Shown here in pieces: positions 10,933 through 22,853 of a DNA stretch of 64,000 nucleotides. Source of the stretch: Lottia gigantea. Its lineage: Eukaryota > Mollusca > Gastropoda > Lottiidae. Within the stretch, counting starts at the first letter, position 1; the number at the start of each line of letters is the position of its first letter. The position numbers and the translations under genes are program-made. The DNA is taken from contig NW_008707797.1 in NCBI RefSeq assembly GCF_000327385.1, positions 3,474,028 through 3,538,027 of the forward strand, written 5' to 3'. The notes under the pieces are model-generated. The model worked only from the letters and a program-made list of their open reading frames with translations, was not told the origin of the DNA and made no database searches.

Positions 10933-12385
10933 CCGAACTTTACGTTAAAAGTGTCATCTTAACGGAGCAGCCTAGAAATATTACGTTGGATATGACTCTG
11001 TATGTTTTTATTTAGTCTCCCACCCACTCTGTTCTCCCTGTAATTACGACAAAAGGGTTCAAATTTACTATCAAAGCGAATTCTCATAACCCTCATTGAT
11101 ACTTGTTTACGCAACATTAAATGTCGCGTTCGTGACTAGGTGTAGCTAATGTAAACACTAGAAATACGATTATGATAAGGAATCATAATAAAATTGTAAT
11201 TACTCGCAAGTTACTATGTTCATTAAAAATCTCATTACTGTGTTAGAAGTTTTAAAAGTTCTGACGTGGTATCGCTTTTGTAACAAGATCGTTAACTTGT
11301 TTTTAACATAAAGTTTTTACAATTGCTAAATTCCCTTTAAAAACTTATGTTTATGTGACCGAATAGAACTATTTTCTATATCAGTATATTATATAAAGGT
11401 GGAGACTTTGTGTTTCATAAAGTTTCCGTATAGATTCAGCGATTCCATTTCTGATGCCGAATCAACTATGGGATTTCAAAGAGTAGGAAGAATTTCTTTT
11501 GGTTCACAAGAACTGCTCTTAAATATGACATATATATTTTTTATTGAACAGAACTCGATTGGTTAAATATTAAATGACCCTAACATGAGATGCATACCCA
11601 TTTCGTCAGATCAAGTGAAGTCATTTACTAAGACAACACGAAACAGACCATTCACGGTATGCAGCTACTCACTGTATCAGTTTGAAATGAATTGTTTTCT
11701 TAATAAGGTAGACCACTATACCACAATGTAGTTGGAATTTTAACAATTGCTCACTAACAAGAAAATAATAAATATAATAAGTTAATATATGCCTCGAATA
11801 TTAGTAATCAATAATAATTAATCACATACATTTCTCGCCTTCTTTCACAATTACTGAAGAGCTAATAAACCAAGTTTGGTAACCGATTAATTATATTATT
11901 AATTCATTCTTCAAGGAAATATTGTTGATAATAACGCTATGGTTTTATTGTTGTCGTTTGACGTCATCCTACTACATGAGTTGGGGATTCAGGTTTTTCA
12001 TTATCCGTGCCACAATTGTTTCTGGTCCAAACTCAACCTGTATCGTTTTTTAATGAAGTATTTCGTTCGGTACACAAAACAGAAACCTATTTTATTTTCT
12101 ACAAAGCATATTCAGGTGGGCAGGGGCGTATGCAGTATAATGCTTGATGTGAGAGGGGTTGGAAAAAAAGGGTTGTCCCTGCCTTGGAACAAAGCATGGA
12201 GTGCCCATGAAATTTCACGGGGCTGTGGGGGCATGGCACAATAGCCCACTCTCTAAATTGGTAGCATAATTACAGAATGGTGAAACAAGTAAACCTGGAA
12301 TTGAAACTCAACGTATCTACATAACAATCCTCAACCATCAGCAAGTCTGATTCCACGAGCACCCTTTCCTGTCATTTAAACTTAA
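10933..12385. other. Intergenic, no gene seen
   Basis: AT-rich. An apparent open frame at 11939-12244 starts with ATG but has no recognisable content, and its 3' half is G-rich repeat-like sequence (CAGGGGCGTATGCAG near 12121). Confidence 0.4.
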
Positions 12386-12502
12386 GGTACCCTCACACTA
12401 TAGCGATCGCACATTGCGTATGGTTGTGAATAAGAATAGCGGTCATAAGTTTTGGAAATTTCATTGTTCGCAACGATACGATCGCTATGGCATGAGTTCA
12501 CC
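12386..12502. mobile_element. MITE with ATAGCGATCG inverted repeats, 117 bp
   Basis: The left end GGTACCCTCACACTATAGCG then ATCG pairs with the right end CGATCGCTATGGCATGAGTT then CACC; the inverted repeats are about 33 bp and imperfect, extending to TTGCG. The internal GCGGTCATAAG core recurs near 24530, 31080-31140 and 35460. There is no ORF and no clear target-site duplication. Confidence 0.7.
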
Positions 12503-13740
12503 TTTTGTTTACTTCAACACTGGAAATACGTTTGTTAAGGGAAGCAACTCCTTGATTGATTGGTGCTTGAATTTCGATAAAGCAATAATTTTTATCTTTT
12601 TCTATTACATTTGTTGAGATGTAAAAGGATACCAAGGCTTCGTGTGCTACAGATTGTGCACGTTAACGATCCATCGACATTTTAGAATGACAAAAGAGTT
12701 GGCTAATGTCACTGGCCTGTCGATATTCTGTCAATGCACAACGTATGTTACATTAGTCAAATCTATAAGACCAACCCAACCCAAAACACCATTTCATTTC
12801 ATTTACTGTAACTGATCTTTCGTTGTTTGTTGCACACAATATTCTGATATTAGCCGTCAAGTGAAGAATAAACTCGACTTTAACCCTACCACTTCAATCA
12901 ATCAATAAGCTGACTGGCTCAGACTAAGATTATGAATGATATAATTAGAACTGGCAGGCAAAGGGTTAAAGTAATCCAGTCTTCAAATTATTAAATGCAA
13001 AAACTGAAAGAACCCGATTTATCTACCCTATCACATTTGATTCGAGATGATAAAGAGACCCTCAGACCCTATGACATAAACGAATGCATACTTTTCCGTA
13101 ACAAATCATACCATTCTACTACTAAGAAACTACTGGTCACTCGGATTCCCTTTCGGCCCTCCCACCCCTCCCCCCATTATTTATTTTTCCCCTGGGTCCT
13201 ACAAAACGATATTGAAGCATTATTGATTTTTCACCATTGGGTAAACCATCATTACTTTTTAGGAAGTTACCAGACAACAAACACAATGTCCCTCTCTGAG
13301 TATGCGTCTAAATCCGATTTGATGGACGAAATTTACAATCGTCAAATTCCTTCTATATACGTCGTTATTTGACAACAATAATATTCCTTTAGAGAGATTC
13401 CTTTAATGATTCTACGATCACATACCTTATAATTATGAAAAGTCGTAATAAATATTTTACCTGATAAAAATTACGATAATCAACAGTTTTATTGGTTGAT
13501 TATAACTGGACAGTACGCTGTTAGTGGTCGCGGTTCTCATATCTTTTATCGTAAACGTGACGGTTAGCAGTACACTGGTTGGTTGTAAATAACTCTTGGA
13601 TGAGACAGTATTTATTTTGTGGTAAATACATATTATAAATTCAGTATTCCTGATGCAGAAGTAAAACAAGAACCAGTGTTAGATGGAGTATACCATGCCT
13701 TCGCTTTGTAAGGTAAGACTAAATATGTTATTTGAAGAAA
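12503..13740. other. Intergenic, no convincing gene
   Basis: A 125-codon frame with an ATG at 12995 (stop before 13373) has mixed composition, no domain and no splice or promoter support, so it is not called. The rest is AT-rich. Confidence 0.4.
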
Positions 13741-13744
13741 AGTA

Positions 13745-14345
13745 AACAAGTTAACGCTCGCTTTGAGCTAAAGCCTATATTACAGATTATGTAGTTGATG
13801 GTAGATGACAAGTTAACGCCCACTTCCAGCTAAAGCTGATGTCGCAAACTCGGTAGTTGTTGGTTGATGACAAGTTAACGTAAGCTGACAGCTAAAACTT
13901 ATATCGCAGACTAGGTAGTAGTTGGTAATGACAAGTTAACGTAAGCTTACAGCTAAAACTTCTATCGCAGACTAGGTAGTAGTTGGTAATGACAAGTTAA
14001 CGTAAGCTGACAGTAGGAACTGATATCGCAGACTAGGTAGTAGTTGGTAATGACAAGTTAACGTAAGCTTACAGCTAAAACTTCTATCGCAGACTAGGTA
14101 GTTGTTGTTAGATGGCAAGTTAACCTGCGCTTCCAGCTGGAGCTGATATTGCAGACTAAGTAGTTGTTGGTAGATGACAAGTTAACGTAAGCTTACAGCT
14201 AAAACTTCTATCGCAGACTGGGTAGTTGTTGGTAGATGACAAGTTACCGTCACCTTCCAGCTACATATGATACCGCCGACTAGGTAGTTGTTAGGATGAC
14301 AGTTAACGTCATATTCCAGCTGATATTACAGTCTATAGGTAGTGG
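13745..14345. repeat. 62-bp minisatellite, diverged array
   Basis: About ten units of roughly 60-62 bp typified by GTAGTTGTTGGTAGATGACA, AGTTAACGTAAGC and TATCGCAGACTAG. Units differ by substitutions and small gaps. The same unit occurs as a clean array at 37594-37940 and as a single copy near 19380, so this is an interspersed family. Confidence 0.85.
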
Positions 14346-16088
14346 TGGAGATTATATTCTGTGCTAGTTATTTATTGTGAGGGAGTGCGTATCAATATGA
14401 TAACTTACAAACTATGAGAGCCTAGTTTATAGCTTTTTGTTATATTGGTTATAAATCAATCAGTTTATAGGTTATAAATCAATCAGTTTATAGGTTATAA
14501 ATCAATCAGCCATTATTGATCTTCAAATACGATTAGTAGCATTTTATCTTAGATCTTATAGATTAATATTATAACGAGTATTTATGCACTTGGTAATGGA
14601 TTGATTCGGAATACAATAGGTCAGTTATTTGCGTTTCTGACTGTTCTCTTTCTATGATCGGAAATTGATTACGAAATTGTGAAATTTGGAATCAAGAAAG
14701 ATACTTTACTGGCTTTCGTGATCAAAACAGAAATCGAATGTCTGTCTGTACTTGATGGACAGCACTCATGTGCTCAATCAGCAAAATTTTTGTACTTTCC
14801 AATGAACGAGACCAGCAATATCATAAGAGTATTGCAGGCTTGATAGCATGTCTTTGAGAACTGTTTCACCAAGCAGAATATTACATAGCAATAGGTACTC
14901 TATGTACACTTAGAAAAAGTTAAAAATATTCCTCAGCGTGTTTAATATCTACCGAAATTGGACAACTTACTGAACTTATGCGCAGATTAATTACTTGGCT
15001 TTTATGTATTACTGTAATATACTTTGGTTTTATGTTTAGATAATGCAGATAAGTATATTAATATTTTGTTTGTGTTTTCTACAGGTTAGCCGAAGTTAAT
15101 CCACGTAAACTGTAAAAGTGAGAAACACATTAAATTAGTCGTCGTGTCAGTGAGATTTGCAGAGTGTTATTACCAAAAGAGGAGTATGTGTTAGACTTCC
15201 GTGTTACCTACAAACGAATATTATATTTGAAGTTAGTTGAACAAAAATGCCCAACATAACGCCATAAACATGGGCTCATATAGCAGGGCAATTTAATACT
15301 GGACAGAAAATGGAATTCGCGTCTGTGGTTCTGTCACAATAGAAAAAGATCAGTCATCACCATAACGCGACCATTGGCCCGAAATTAGAATTTTACCAAT
15401 CATCACCAAAACAGCCATTGACCCGAAATTGGAATTTACTGCTGTGGTGTTGTGGTGCTGTGGTGCTGTTGCATCATCTAAATTCGACGAGCGAAGGTGG
15501 TCTACTGGTAATCTTGTTGATCAACTGATTAATTCGTATCTGGAATGTCTGTGTTCGCAGTGTCATATATTATCACTACAATGTGGATCTCCACCTTAAA
15601 ATATGATTTACAACCACCTCGCCGATAATACACTGTCTAACGAGTAATTTATAAACTGGTGTGTATTTTAATATTTGAATAGAAGAGTGGGGGATCATAT
15701 TTATATATCAAAAAGAACAATAGTACGTGATCAAGTCCTATAGTGTTATATCAAATGATTTAAAATTGGTATCGGATATTTATGATACAAAACATATGGA
15801 ATATTGAAGCTACGGGTATTTGTGTGTCTTTATGGTTGTGTTTTTGTGTGATTAAATTCGGATGTTTTGAAGTCATTACGTCACGAGTGTTGTCAGCGCA
15901 TCGATTGTGATTTAATATTACAGATTGGATCGTATTGTCGATTTTATCTCTGTGATGTTTGTATGATAACAGTTTATGAAACAAGAATACCTCAAGATTC
16001 TCATTACATTTTAAGTAAGTTGTAATTTTGTGTATGTAAATTTTTCTGCGTAGTGTCTCGGTGTACATATTCAAATTGACACACCACC
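14346..16088. other. Intergenic with small tandem repeats
   Basis: Three copies of a 23-bp unit (GTTATAAATCAATCAGTTTA) lie at 14449-14510. A two-copy repeat around ATCACCA and TGACCCGAAATTGGAATTTA lies at 15350-15430, followed by TGGTGCTG repeats at 15440-15475. The last 100 bases are the probable 5' leader of the gene that follows. Confidence 0.5.
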
Positions 16089-16718
16089 ATGGATAAACGT
16101 GTGAACAAATGTAAAATACCTGCCACAAAAACAATTGAAGCCACAAAGAAAGCCAAAGAAGCCATGAGCCCAAAGATTGCTCCTAAAGGCAAGAAAGACA
16201 ATCCAGGGCAAACCTCCTTATTGTTATTGGGTGTTAAAAATAAGAAACATTCTACTCCAGTGGGAAGCCCCAAAGGATCAAGAGGATCATCCCGGAAGTC
16301 CAGTCCAAATACATCGAGACAGGGGAGTCCTACTTCCGGTGACTCGGACCCGGATACGCCTGATGGTAAACCAAGACGACGTCGTAGTTCTCCAAAACAA
16401 GTTGTTTCTTTGAATCTCAACTCCAAAAATAATCCTTTACACCGAGACAAAGTCTTGGAAGGAATCCTCCCTGGAGGGAAACCCGATTTATCCAAAATCT
16501 CTAAACAGAAAGACGACGGCATCAAAACGAGAGAGTCGACCCCAGAGGAAGAACACCCGGAAAGAAAGAGTCCAACGATGGACGAAGAATTCCGTCAAAA
16601 AGTCAAGAAAATGGACTACAATACAGTGTTTATGTTAGCTCAAAGAACCAAAGGCCCCCAACAATATAAATATAGAAAAATACTTCAGGAAATGTACGAT
16701 GAACAAAATAAATCCTAA
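16089..16718 (+). CDS. Basic Lys/Ser/Pro-rich protein, 209 residues
   Basis: An intronless open frame starts at an ATG with good context (CACCACCATGG) and ends at TAA 16716-16718; a polyadenylation signal AATAAA lies at 16759-16764. I do not recognise the family. The N-terminal 50 residues are Lys-rich (ATKKAKEAMSPKIAPKGKK). Next comes a disordered Ser/Pro segment (SPKGSRGSSRKSSPNTSRQG), an acidic patch (SGDSDPDTPDG) and RRRRSSPKQ. The C-terminal 50 residues are charged and probably helical (EEFRQKVKKMDYNTVFMLAQ ... YKYRKILQEMYDEQNK). Several S-P and R-x-x-S sites suggest phosphorylation. The lysine-rich start and the RRRR cluster could serve nuclear or microtubule binding; this is inference. 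It lies between two other genes of similar low-complexity, intronless style. Confidence 0.75.
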   Translation: MDKRVNKCKIPATKTIEATKKAKEAMSPKIAPKGKKDNPGQTSLLLLGVKNKKHSTPVGSPKGSRGSSRKSSPNTSRQGSPTSGDSDPDTPDGKPRRRRSSPKQVVSLNLNSKNNPLHRDKVLEGILPGGKPDLSKISKQKDDGIKTRESTPEEEHPERKSPTMDEEFRQKVKKMDYNTVFMLAQRTKGPQQYKYRKILQEMYDEQNKS

Positions 16719-16769
16719 ATATATGTACAGGTTTCACTCGTTGACTGTTTATAATATAAATAAAATAGC

Positions 16770-17240
16770 TCAGGTTGTCAGTTTGTGAAAGGTACTAAAG
16801 TGATTGACAATCATGATGGTAATGTTCTTTGGAAATACATGCTAATTGTTATGATTTGTTGAGTGGAGGATATTTTTTTATGACCATTAATTTATTTTAT
16901 AAAAACGAACATATTGTGAGATCTACAAATTTCTATTTTTGGTGTCAGTTTGTGAAGGGTCTACGAGGGGTAGATAACTCTTGCTATTTCTTAGGTTGTA
17001 TTGATTTTTTACTCCATGGCCAGTAATTCATTTTATCATTACAACTTGTTGTAAGAGCTACTCATTTCTATACAGTTCTATATTTGAGAATGTGGCTCTA
17101 TTAGGGTTATACACCACTCAAATTGCTGATTGTGCATCTCGGTACAATGATAATTATGTGATGCGATGCTCTGATGTTCTTTATGAAACGATGTTTAATT
17201 AAAATAATTCACTCAACCAGTGTTTTTTTTCACAACGGGT
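16770..17240. other. Intergenic, no gene seen
   Basis: AT-rich sequence between the 209-residue gene and the small open frame at 17245. A frame at 16829-17026 has no supporting features. Confidence 0.4.
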
Positions 17241-17244
17241 ATAC

Positions 17245-17565
17245 ATGTATCTTATAGATACTGAGTGGAATTTGCACAGAATGAAACGGATATTCAGTGA
17301 ATATTGTACCAGATGGTCGCGTAGGGCATACAATACGCGATTATCTTTGAATGTCTATCATAAATCTCGTTTTCATGCGGCCCACCAGAATGTTATGTTC
17401 CCAAACCCATTCGCCCAACAGCAATTGAAACATTCTAATGTTATTCCAGGTAGATTCAACGGCCCATATCAGTTTAAATTTGATGGCTTATTAAAAACAC
17501 CTTTGCTTGACCATATTGATGCGCAATCATTATACGTTCTTATTTCGGAGATGAAATTTTCCTAG
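17245..17565 (+). CDS. Possible small gene, 106 residues, unknown
   Basis: Open from ATG 17245 to TAG 17563-17565. The product is rich in His, Gln, Asn and Phe (HKSRFHAAHQNVMFPNPFAQ; GPYQFKFDGLLKTPLLDH) and looks less random than other frames of this length, but no family is recognised. A TTCAAGGGAGGTAAT motif follows the stop directly, so the frame may be part of a repeat or a relic. No intron or polyadenylation signal helps to decide. Confidence 0.25.
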   Translation: MYLIDTEWNLHRMKRIFSEYCTRWSRRAYNTRLSLNVYHKSRFHAAHQNVMFPNPFAQQQLKHSNVIPGRFNGPYQFKFDGLLKTPLLDHIDAQSLYVLISEMKFS

Positions 17566-17620
17566 TTCAAGGGAGGTAATATAATATATTGCTTTTTTAT
17601 CAAATACAAGGGAGGCAACA
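17566..17620. repeat. Two CAAGGGAGG motifs in direct orientation
   Basis: TTCAAGGGAGGTAAT at 17566 and ACAAGGGAGGCAACA near 17606, about 40 bp apart. The motif marks repeat ends elsewhere in the window (see the MITE at 48411). Confidence 0.5.
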
Positions 17621-17754
17621 CGAAAATATTTTTTATTAATTGTGAATCAAAAACGTCTAATTTTAAAGAAAATATTCGGCCTAAAAAGCAAAATAAAAAA
17701 GGGATGTGCAGAATTTAATCCACTATCTTGAAATGTAAATCCTGCCAGTGGCCA

Positions 17755-19050
17755 TTATCTTAAATACCTACATGATGATAGAGCTGCGGCCCATGCCCCT
17801 TCTTTCAAATTAAACGAGGGTCCAGTATCTGTTCGGATATGGTCACTTAATAATCTGGCCACTATCTCGATTTTCTTATGTCCCTTGCGAAAGTTTAACA
17901 AGGATTTTAAAGTGTTCATTTCTAGTTCATTATCTTCCAGTTTTGGACAAATTGTCTCGAGGTCGTTCACTGATACTCGTTCTGGACCGCTTGGTTGATC
18001 TGCTATGATAGATTTGCGACGTAAAAGATGCCATTTTGGTTTAATTTTTTCCACAGCTTTCTGGGATATTTCTTGGCCTCTGAATTCTACTCGCTTTTCA
18101 ATTTTAGGGCACAAATTCAAAGCCACATCAAAGAGTGATACTTCCTGTTTTTCTTCGGCCTGGACTTTCATTGTTAGCTCCTTTACTCGCGACCATTTAC
18201 TCATGTTTTGATTCGTCTGCACTTTTTTGGTTTCGACATTTTCGCCGCCATCTTTTATTTTGGCAATGTCGTCTGGAGTAGGACTCAAACGACTGGATGG
18301 TGAATCTACAACATTATAATTACCGATATTATCTTTTTCATTTTTATCATCTTCTAAATTTAGTAATTGTGTTCGATATGCTGTCTCCGATTTGTGTCTC
18401 ACTTTTTTGTTGTCGACATCATTCCTCATTTCACTGCACTCTGGTTCAGAATGTCGTCTCGTGATATCGCGACTAGACGTATATATCTTACGATTATCTA
18501 ATACAGGATATTTTTCTTTGGTGGAGTCATGCTGATGGTCGCCTCCATCTTTTTCTGCAGCTGAATGCGGTGATTCAGAAGCACCATTATATCTGTCCAT
18601 CGTTATTGAAACTGTGTTATAATTTTCGCGGAAACCGAGTTCATTGTGGGTAAGTGTCGATCTCCGCCGATAGAGTAACTTCCCTTGAGCCTGTTTATTG
18701 ATAGATTCAGGTTGAGCAAAATTTCTTCGTCTCGAAAGCTGGCTTACTGCTCCTGACTCTATTGAGTGGCGAACTTGGTCTTTGCCTGTTACCGAATTCC
18801 TTTGTCTGAAAGTCCCTATAGAATCACTGCACGAGATGTTGTGGACACTACGTCGTCTGGTGGACTCAGCATGTTGGATATACCCGCCATATTTGGCTTT
18901 AAATCTGTTCATGGAATTATCAATGTCTTTAAGAAAACGTCGACGTTGAATCTCAACACTCTTAAATGTTTCCTGCAGCTCTCGACATGTAGTTTCTTTA
19001 TTCATGAACAGGTCAATTTTTCTATCAATGTCTAATCTTTCTGATTTCAT
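17755..19050 (-). CDS. Arg/Ser-rich protein with N-terminal helix, 431 residues
   Basis: A single open exon from ATG 19050 to TAA 17757-17755; the family is not recognised. Residues 1-60 are charged and probably coiled coil (ERLDIDRKIDLFMNKETTCR; EIQRRRFLKDIDNSMNRFKA). A basic Ser-rich middle follows with STRRRSVHN, LSRRRNF, YRRRSTLTH and ITRRHSEPE, which are R-x-x-S basophilic kinase sites; RRHSEP resembles a 14-3-3 mode-I type site. The last 170 residues look more ordered (WSRVKELTMKVQAEEKQEVS; NLCPKIEKRVEF; KSLLNFRKGHKKIEIVARLL; FNLKEGAWAAALSSCRYL), possibly a small helical domain. Layout and the RRHS(D/E)P phrase link it to the 509-residue gene at 8.2-9.7 kb, which is also intronless and on the same strand; common descent is possible but unproven. 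Confidence 0.7.
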   Translation of the reverse strand: MKSERLDIDRKIDLFMNKETTCRELQETFKSVEIQRRRFLKDIDNSMNRFKAKYGGYIQHAESTRRRSVHNISCSDSIGTFRQRNSVTGKDQVRHSIESGAVSQLSRRRNFAQPESINKQAQGKLLYRRRSTLTHNELGFRENYNTVSITMDRYNGASESPHSAAEKDGGDHQHDSTKEKYPVLDNRKIYTSSRDITRRHSEPECSEMRNDVDNKKVRHKSETAYRTQLLNLEDDKNEKDNIGNYNVVDSPSSRLSPTPDDIAKIKDGGENVETKKVQTNQNMSKWSRVKELTMKVQAEEKQEVSLFDVALNLCPKIEKRVEFRGQEISQKAVEKIKPKWHLLRRKSIIADQPSGPERVSVNDLETICPKLEDNELEMNTLKSLLNFRKGHKKIEIVARLLSDHIRTDTGPSFNLKEGAWAAALSSCRYLR

Positions 19051-20209
19051 TCTGTATGCCTATTTCCGCTGTGATGCTGGTACTAAAATCCCGAAAAAGA
19101 AGTACCTGCTATCGTAATAGAAACATTTGGCTACAGATACTAGAGTAAATGTAACTATAATTATGTCATGCAATGACTAAATGGAATATTTCCACTCACA
19201 ATTCTTCGTTATTTGTTCCAAATTCGCAACACAAAACACATGCCTATTTGAATTTACAATTTCTTGAAGCTCTGTAATCGTTAATTCTTTCCCGGAATGT
19301 ACAGTTTATGTCTTCAAGATTTGAATTTTAAACATACATAGCCTATAGACTCCAGCTTAGCCTATCACCTTACTGGTTTGTTGGTTGGTAGATGACAGGT
19401 TAACTGATATCTGATATCGCAAACTAGGTAGTTGTTGATAGTCGTAGTCGATGGTAATTGGAATTTACCACGCCTTATGAAGCCCCAGATTAACTGATTA
19501 ATTAACTATTGAATGGGGTCGATTAGAAAATACAGATTTAACACGATAATCTGACAGCTTGTCAAAATGTACTTCCTTAATCTGAATACGGTAGATATAA
19601 CATTCTCGGATTTTTAATCTAGTTCTCTTACTTAATAGCAAGAATACAGCCTTGGCTAAATTAATGAAAAATATTGATTGGGAAATGGTATGCTTATATA
19701 GGCCCAGGGGTTGACTAGACGAGTCAGAGTTCCTACGACTATACGATTAAAAAAAACACGAATATTTTTTCAAATTTCATCTCATTGAAATAGAGAAAAA
19801 TAGCTATAGTCCTATAAGAAATTGAGTAGAGTAGGGCGAGGGTGAGAAAAAAGCTTGGAGATCCTATTCCCCTTTGTCTGACTGAGAAGTTCGCCTACAT
19901 TAGTATTCCCAATCACGACCAATTTTGGGCACCCGGGGTGCGGTGGGCTACGAAACCCATTCTTCTCCTGTACAGACGTATATATATATCTTAATTAAGA
20001 GAATTTATATATAATAATCCTGTTAAAATGAATAAAAGATACCATTGGATGGAAGTCTGTGAAATTGTTATCTATAACCTAAGCCTTATTATTATAAAAC
20101 TTGGAAGATAAGCTCGGTGTTTGTTGGATAAAGCAATAGAACTATATAATATGGATAAAGTAACAGTGATCCGCTTAGTAAAGGGGAGACTACTCTTATT
20201 TAAAACAAA
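19051..20209. other. Intergenic; single 62-bp repeat unit near 19380-19445
   Basis: Contains one degenerate unit of the 62-bp minisatellite family (GGTTGGTAGATGACAGGTTA ... TATCGCAAACTAGGTAGTTG). The right end is the upstream region of RIMOC1. No other gene was seen. Confidence 0.55.
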
Positions 20210-22823
20210 ATGGCAGCCCCCATAGAAGAGAATAACTTTTCTGTTGAATTCGTGGGAAAAATCAAAGACACGCTTGCAGGAATCAAAGGTAGAACACATA
20301 AGGCAAAAGGTAATATGGATTTTTACATCATTTAGTATTTTGAGTTATGAAAAGAACCTTACCACAGACAAAATGTGTTTCTTACATTGCGTAGACCTAA
20401 TGAACTCAAGTGAGTTGACATCGAAGTAGAATAGGCTATTAGCCTAATGACGGTTAAACCAAATTTAAGAGTTCTTTAAGGTTCATACTGTTCATTCAGA
20501 TGATGCCATGTTGAGTTTTATGTTTGCAAATATTTCATTTATAAGCTTATTTAATTGTGGTCTTATGACCTGCCAGCATTTATCTCTTAGCAATGGAGAG
20601 TAGCCTAGGGGAAGTCAGATTATAATCTGATGAACAATATCGAACTGTTTTATCTGGATTTTTATTCCATATACCGTAAAAGGCCCTTCCAATGACAACA
20701 ATAATGATATTTGTATATTTCAGGAAATTTAGAAGTGATATCAAAATGTGAAGAATGCAGTAAAAAATGTGAAGATTTACTTATAAAATTATCAGCTGAC
20801 AGTAAACCAACAACCATTGACTTAACTAAATATCTACAACAATTCATTCCGGTGAGAAAAAGTGGATCTTTCTTTATTCGGTTTGCCATAAATACTTATT
20901 TTACTATCTAGTGTATTTCTGCAAGAAACTGTATTAAATGCATGTATCAAGTGTATCCCTGAGCCCCGAGCATCCCTTAACCTTAAGTAAAGTAAGAAAT
21001 CATGGTATAGTTTAATTTCAGATAGTATTAGATGTTACTTTTATTGATGAAAATGAACTGGTAGATGAAGAATTTCCACCTGATGTTTCTACTGGAGTTA
21101 TACAGAATATATTAGGTAGGACCTTTAATCAATCCCAAGAACACTGGTTGAAAACAACATGTACTCTATTGCAGGAAAGTGCATATATGCATGAACTCCT
21201 CTAATGAAGGAACATTGAATATAATTTCTTTCCTTATTCTCAAATTACTATCTCTGGTTTCAGAGTAAGACAAATATTAATCAAATATTTGAATTAGTTA
21301 AAAGTTTTTTGTATATTTTCAGATGAATTAGATGGTCTATTAGCCTTAGGCAAGCATTTAGAACCTAAAAAACATGTAGGTACCAAAAAAATATTTAAAA
21401 TGTTGCATGATTACTTTAACTATCTTTGATCATTCAAGATGGGAAAAATTATTCTTCTGTGTCCATCAAGCCTGTAGCTAGCCAAGGTCTCAGGAGGGGC
21501 CAACATTTTTTTAAGGAAGCTCAACTATTTGACTTAACAAGTCTATCAAGTCATCTAAATTTCTGAAGAGAGAGGAGGGGGGATTAGCTCTAAGTTCTGC
21601 ACCATGGTTTACCAACCAAAGAAGTTTTATTCTCAGAGTGATTGCCTGTATTTCTTACAGTTACGAGAAACAACAGGAGATGAACTATTAGAGTGTATTT
21701 ATTGGAGGAAGGGAGCGTTGTTATATATGTATTGTAAAACAATAGAATCAGATACATCTAGAATTAAAAACAATCTTCAACAGTATAAACAGGTTAATTA
21801 CATTTAGATATTTTAATGATAGCTCATACTGGACTACTGTACTCACTGGTATCAGTATCACATGTTCATTATCACGTTCACAGGAATTACAATTTCAAAA
21901 GGTTAAGCAAGTCTTTTTATTGATGAAAACATGAAAATTTGTACCTACATAAAGCAATTCTTAGTTTTTTTCTGAATGCATTCCCCCCTCTGTGTTTGCT
22001 GTGTTTTGACATTGTGAACTTGTGTGTATATTTCAGTATTTAGTTATTGGTGTAGAGAATTTAAGATGTATGTTAGAAACAAGAGAACCTGTAGATATTG
22101 ATAAAGATACAGAAAGTCAGAATGATGATACTCTTCATTTAATACAATCAGGTATTGGTAATATACTATATTATATATCTACATATATACTTACATATCT
22201 ATATAGTCTGTTAAGAAAAGTGGTCCATTACAGCTGTAAACCTAAGTATGTTCCATTACTTAACATATATATGCTGGTATACCTTGTACTTAGTGAAAGG
22301 ATATAATACTATGTGTCTCAAGATTACCAGGAATCATGAATACAAACATAGAATGTAGGTTGTTTATTATATTTAGAGGCAAATACACTTTTATATCTTT
22401 TCTGTTCTCTATTAGCAAGGACTTCTAGCTATATTATTCATATGATCAAAGCCTTAAAGTGATGCAAATCAGAGGTGTCTCATCCATTAGCTTATCTCAA
22501 ACAAGAATGCAAGACTTAGAACTTCATTTCATTCTCTTCTATAAAGTACAAGAGATATGTTTGCTAACATGTGTTATGTGTTTGTATTTTCCACAGGTAT
22601 TTATTCAGATACTCACCTACTTAGTTTAGTATATGCTGGTGAAATGTGTTATTGGTTGAACCACTGTGATAAACTAGGTTATTTTCAAACTGAGGAGATA
22701 GATTATAGAGATATAGGAGAGACCTATCTATGTCGCTATTTACAAGTTGTTAACGGACCTTTAAAACACCAGGGTTGGAACACTGACAGTGCTCAAACTA
22801 TGTTACAAAGTTTTAAATCCTAG
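20210..22823 (+). CDS. RIMOC1: RIMOC1 (C5orf51) orthologue, Mon1-Ccz1/Rab7 interactor
   Basis: Seven exons, 20210-20288, 20724-20851, 21022-21115, 21323-21375, 21661-21792, 22037-22151 and 22597-22823, all GT-AG and in phase, give 275 residues (human about 294). Conserved landmarks: VTFIDENELVDEEFP (human MTYFEENKLVDEDFP), GDELLECIYWRKGALLYMYC (human GDELLECLSWRRGALLYMYC), a G-I-x-SD-x-HLL segment ending in YAGEMCYW, and a C-terminal segment with DYRDIGE, GPLKHQGWNT and MLQSF. The start ATG follows AAACAAA and gives MAAPIEENNF. The exon 4 donor is CAT|GTAGGT, because the alternative four bases on breaks the frame. AATAAA lies at 22848-22853. In mammals the protein binds the Mon1-Ccz1 complex and supports Rab7A activation in mitophagy; that role is family knowledge. 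It is tail-to-tail with the guanylate cyclase gene. Confidence 0.95.
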
Positions 22824-22853
22824 GTTTTGTTATTTTATTTGTTGGCTAATAAA

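Noticed and set aside
11939-12244. 101-codon frame
   Set aside because: Runs into repeat-like G-rich sequence; no recognisable protein features.
12995-13372. 125-codon frame starting with ATG
   Set aside because: No domain, odd composition, no promoter, splice or polyadenylation support.
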